Source of the DNA: Acidimicrobiia bacterium
Lineage (GTDB): Bacteria; Actinomycetota; Acidimicrobiia; Acidimicrobiales; Bin134
Length of the DNA stretch: 64,000 bases
Assembly (NCBI GenBank): GCA_022822265.1
Contig: JAJECA010000024.1
Location: forward strand, 56,119 to 120,118
Direction of reading: 5' to 3'
Shown: positions 62,445 to 64,000 of the stretch, in pieces
Layout: every line of letters begins with the position of its first letter
Numbering within the stretch: position 1 is the first letter of the stretch
Made by a program: the position numbers and the translations under genes
Notes under the pieces: model-generated
The model's database searches: none
Seen by the model: only the letters and a program-made list of their open reading frames with translations
What the model was told of the DNA's origin: nothing

Positions 62445-63707
62445 TCACTCCTTCGCCAGCCTCTGAGCCACCTCATTTACCACTTCGGCCCGGGGCAGTG
62501 CGGTTTGACCGCCGCCTGAGCGTAGGTCGCGCAGCGTGACGATGCCTGACTCCAGCTCGTCTTCTCCCACCAGCAGGGCTAGCCGGGCGCCTGAACGGTC
62601 GGCCACTTTCATCTGGGCCTTCATTGAGCGAGCGTCAAAGGCTCGGTCGGCGGAAATGCCGTTGCGGCGAAGCTCGAAGGTGAGATCCCTCCCGGTGTCG
62701 CCACCGGCCACGTCCACCACGAACACGTCCACCCCTCCTGCGGTCTCGGTCAGAGCGTTTTCGGCGTCGGCGGCCAGCAAGATGCGCTCGATGCCCGCGC
62801 CGAATCCCACTCCCGGTGTGGCCTTGCCGCCCAGCGCCTCGGCCAGCCCGTCGTAACGCCCCCCACCGCCGACCGCGTTCTGGGCCGATGTCAAAGTACC
62901 CGCGGCAAACTCCCAGGTGGAGTGGGTGTAGTAGTCCAAGCCCCGCACCAGGCGAGGGTCGATCTCGTAGGCCACTCCGAGGGCATCCAACCCGGCCTGC
63001 ACACGCTCGAAGTGGGTAGCTGCCTCATCGGAGAGATGATCGGTGATCAGAGGAGCATCGGCCACCACGGTCATGGTGCGCTCTCGCTTGGAGTCCAGCA
63101 CCCGCAGCGGGTGGTCGACGGCGTTGGCCCGGTCGGCCTCATCCAACTCGCCCAGCCGCTGATCCAGCCAGGCGGCCAACTGCCCGGCGTAGGCCTGTCG
63201 GTCGCCGGGGCTGCCCATTGAGTTGAGCCGCAGCGTCAGGCTGCTCAGTCCTAGTGCCCGATAGAAATCGTGCTGGAGGGCGATGACCTCCACATCGAGG
63301 TCGGGGTCAGGCGAGCCGATTGCCTCGGCCCCCACCTGGTGGTGTTGGCGGAACCGGCCGGCCTGGGGCTCCTCGTAGCGGAAACAGGGGGTGAGATACC
63401 ACACCTTCCACGGCACGGTAGGCCGGTGCTGGTTGAAAGCCCGGACCACTGGCGCAGTGCCCTCGGGGCGCAGGGCCATGTGGCGTTCCCCCTTGTCGAA
63501 GAAGTCGTACATCTCCTTGCGGACCACCTCGGTGCCCTCGCCCAAGCGCTGGAACACTCCAATGTCCTCGAACATGGGGCTCTGCACCAGCCCATAGCCG
63601 GCCCTCCCGAACACATCGGCAAACACCCCCACCAGCGCCTGCCACCGATCCGACTCCGGTGGCAAAATGTCACGAGTCCCCTTAGGCGCCTGAAACATCT
63701 CAGCCAC
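62445..63707 (-). CDS. hisS: Histidyl-tRNA synthetase
   Basis: The 420-residue class II enzyme: APKGTRDILPPES, motif 2 LTPCFRYEEPQAGRFRQHHQVGAEAIG, the histidine motifs VRGLDYYTHSTWEF and GGGGRYDGLAE with GVGFGAGIERIL, and a C-terminal anticodon domain (VFVVDVAGGDTGRDLTFELRRNGI). It charges tRNA-His. The GTG start at 63707 has no ribosome site; TAGCAT lies 8 nt upstream. It heads the hisS-aspS-rarA run. Confidence 0.98.
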   Translation of the reverse strand: MAEMFQAPKGTRDILPPESDRWQALVGVFADVFGRAGYGLVQSPMFEDIGVFQRLGEGTEVVRKEMYDFFDKGERHMALRPEGTAPVVRAFNQHRPTVPWKVWYLTPCFRYEEPQAGRFRQHHQVGAEAIGSPDPDLDVEVIALQHDFYRALGLSSLTLRLNSMGSPGDRQAYAGQLAAWLDQRLGELDEADRANAVDHPLRVLDSKRERTMTVVADAPLITDHLSDEAATHFERVQAGLDALGVAYEIDPRLVRGLDYYTHSTWEFAAGTLTSAQNAVGGGGRYDGLAEALGGKATPGVGFGAGIERILLAADAENALTETAGGVDVFVVDVAGGDTGRDLTFELRRNGISADRAFDARSMKAQMKVADRSGARLALLVGEDELESGIVTLRDLRSGGGQTALPRAEVVNEVAQRLAKE

Positions 63708-63786
63708 AAAACACGATGCTACCGGCGCACTGCGACCATTCCCCGCACCCAGGAGGCCGCTCCGGTCATGCCCGACTAGTAGTTCG

Positions 63787-64000
63787 CTAGAGCCCTCCGA
63801 CTTGGGCTTGCAGGTTGCTGGGGGGATCGGGGGCGCCTGCGGCTGCGCCGGTTGTGATGGACACGGAGGCCTTCACGCTCTCAAGCGAGTTCCTCGTCGC
63901 CCAAACGTCGTAGAAATAGGTGGTATCGGGCTGCAAGCCGGTGTCGGTGAAGGTGGTTGCCGTTTGGGCAGTGGCCAAAGACACCGTGCCATCGTGAGCG
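63787..64000 (-). CDS. C-terminal end of a fibronectin type III domain protein (cut by window edge)
   Basis: The frame is open to base 64000, so the real gene starts outside the window. The visible 70 residues are a fibronectin type III beta sandwich end: TFTDTGLQPDTTYFYDVWATRNSLESVKASVSITT, with the usual L-x-P-x-T-x-Y-x-Y-x-V pattern, and then a short Pro/Gly linker. Such domains are typical of secreted or surface proteins. What precedes it is unknown. Confidence 0.65.
   Translation of the reverse strand, partial: AHDGTVSLATAQTATTFTDTGLQPDTTYFYDVWATRNSLESVKASVSITTGAAAGAPDPPSNLQAQVGGL

Overview
The window is high-GC actinobacterial chromosome, most likely from the class Acidimicrobiia or a close relative (inference). 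The evidence is the gene set and order: mIHF next to guanylate kinase, PyrR-led pyrimidine operon, rarA/small membrane protein/alaS/ruvX/mltG/aroE order, DUF222-HNH endonuclease, PhoU-TrkA_C protein beside an MgtE/SLC41-type transporter. No tRNA, rRNA or CRISPR array was seen. No gene-free stretch exceeds about 210 bases.

Region 1 (1-6.5 kb): a molybdenum hydroxylase operon in cox M-S-L order (coxL cut by the window edge), a methyltransferase, an MFS exporter, an NTF2-like protein and a sortase-type cell-wall-anchored 5'-nucleotidase. Region 2 (6.6-12.3 kb) is accessory: VapBC-like toxin-antitoxin pair, a PLD-nuclease/SF2-helicase fusion, a DUF222-HNH endonuclease and a four-gene cassette beginning with a HicA-like small protein. 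Region 3 (12.4-18.6 kb): PhoU-TrkA_C/MgtE cation transport pair, nitronate monooxygenase, a channel-like membrane protein and a Rieske oxygenase. Region 4 (18.6-25.7 kb) is a second accessory island: a DUF234-type ATPase under a phased palindromic operator array, a 1482-residue helicase-nuclease-HIRAN fusion read divergently from it, and a DUF3800 protein.

Region 5 (25.8-64 kb) is core housekeeping, almost all on the minus strand: infC-rpmI-rplT-SpoU methylase; moaB-ribD-hisG; def-fmt-rsmB; mihF-gmk-rpoZ-coaBC-metK-priA; pyrR-pyrB-pyrC-carA-carB-pyrD-pyrF, preceded by a PyrR-binding leader and an intrinsic terminator; hisS-aspS-rarA-alaS-ruvX-mltG-aroE-prepilin peptidase; and aroK-aroB-aroQ-pepP-efp-nusB. 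A fibronectin type III protein is cut by the right edge.

Two genome-wide habits stand out. First, many lead genes have a TAnnnT -10 hexamer exactly 6 nt before the start codon, so their mRNAs should be leaderless. Second, where operon genes do not already overlap, the spacer is repeatedly filled by a tiny ORF whose start overlaps the upstream stop and whose stop overlaps the downstream start (relay ORFs). At several junctions the spacer looks like a tandem duplication of the stop/start junction itself. I regard these relay ORFs, together with the phased operator/ATPase/helicase island, as the most original signals in the window.
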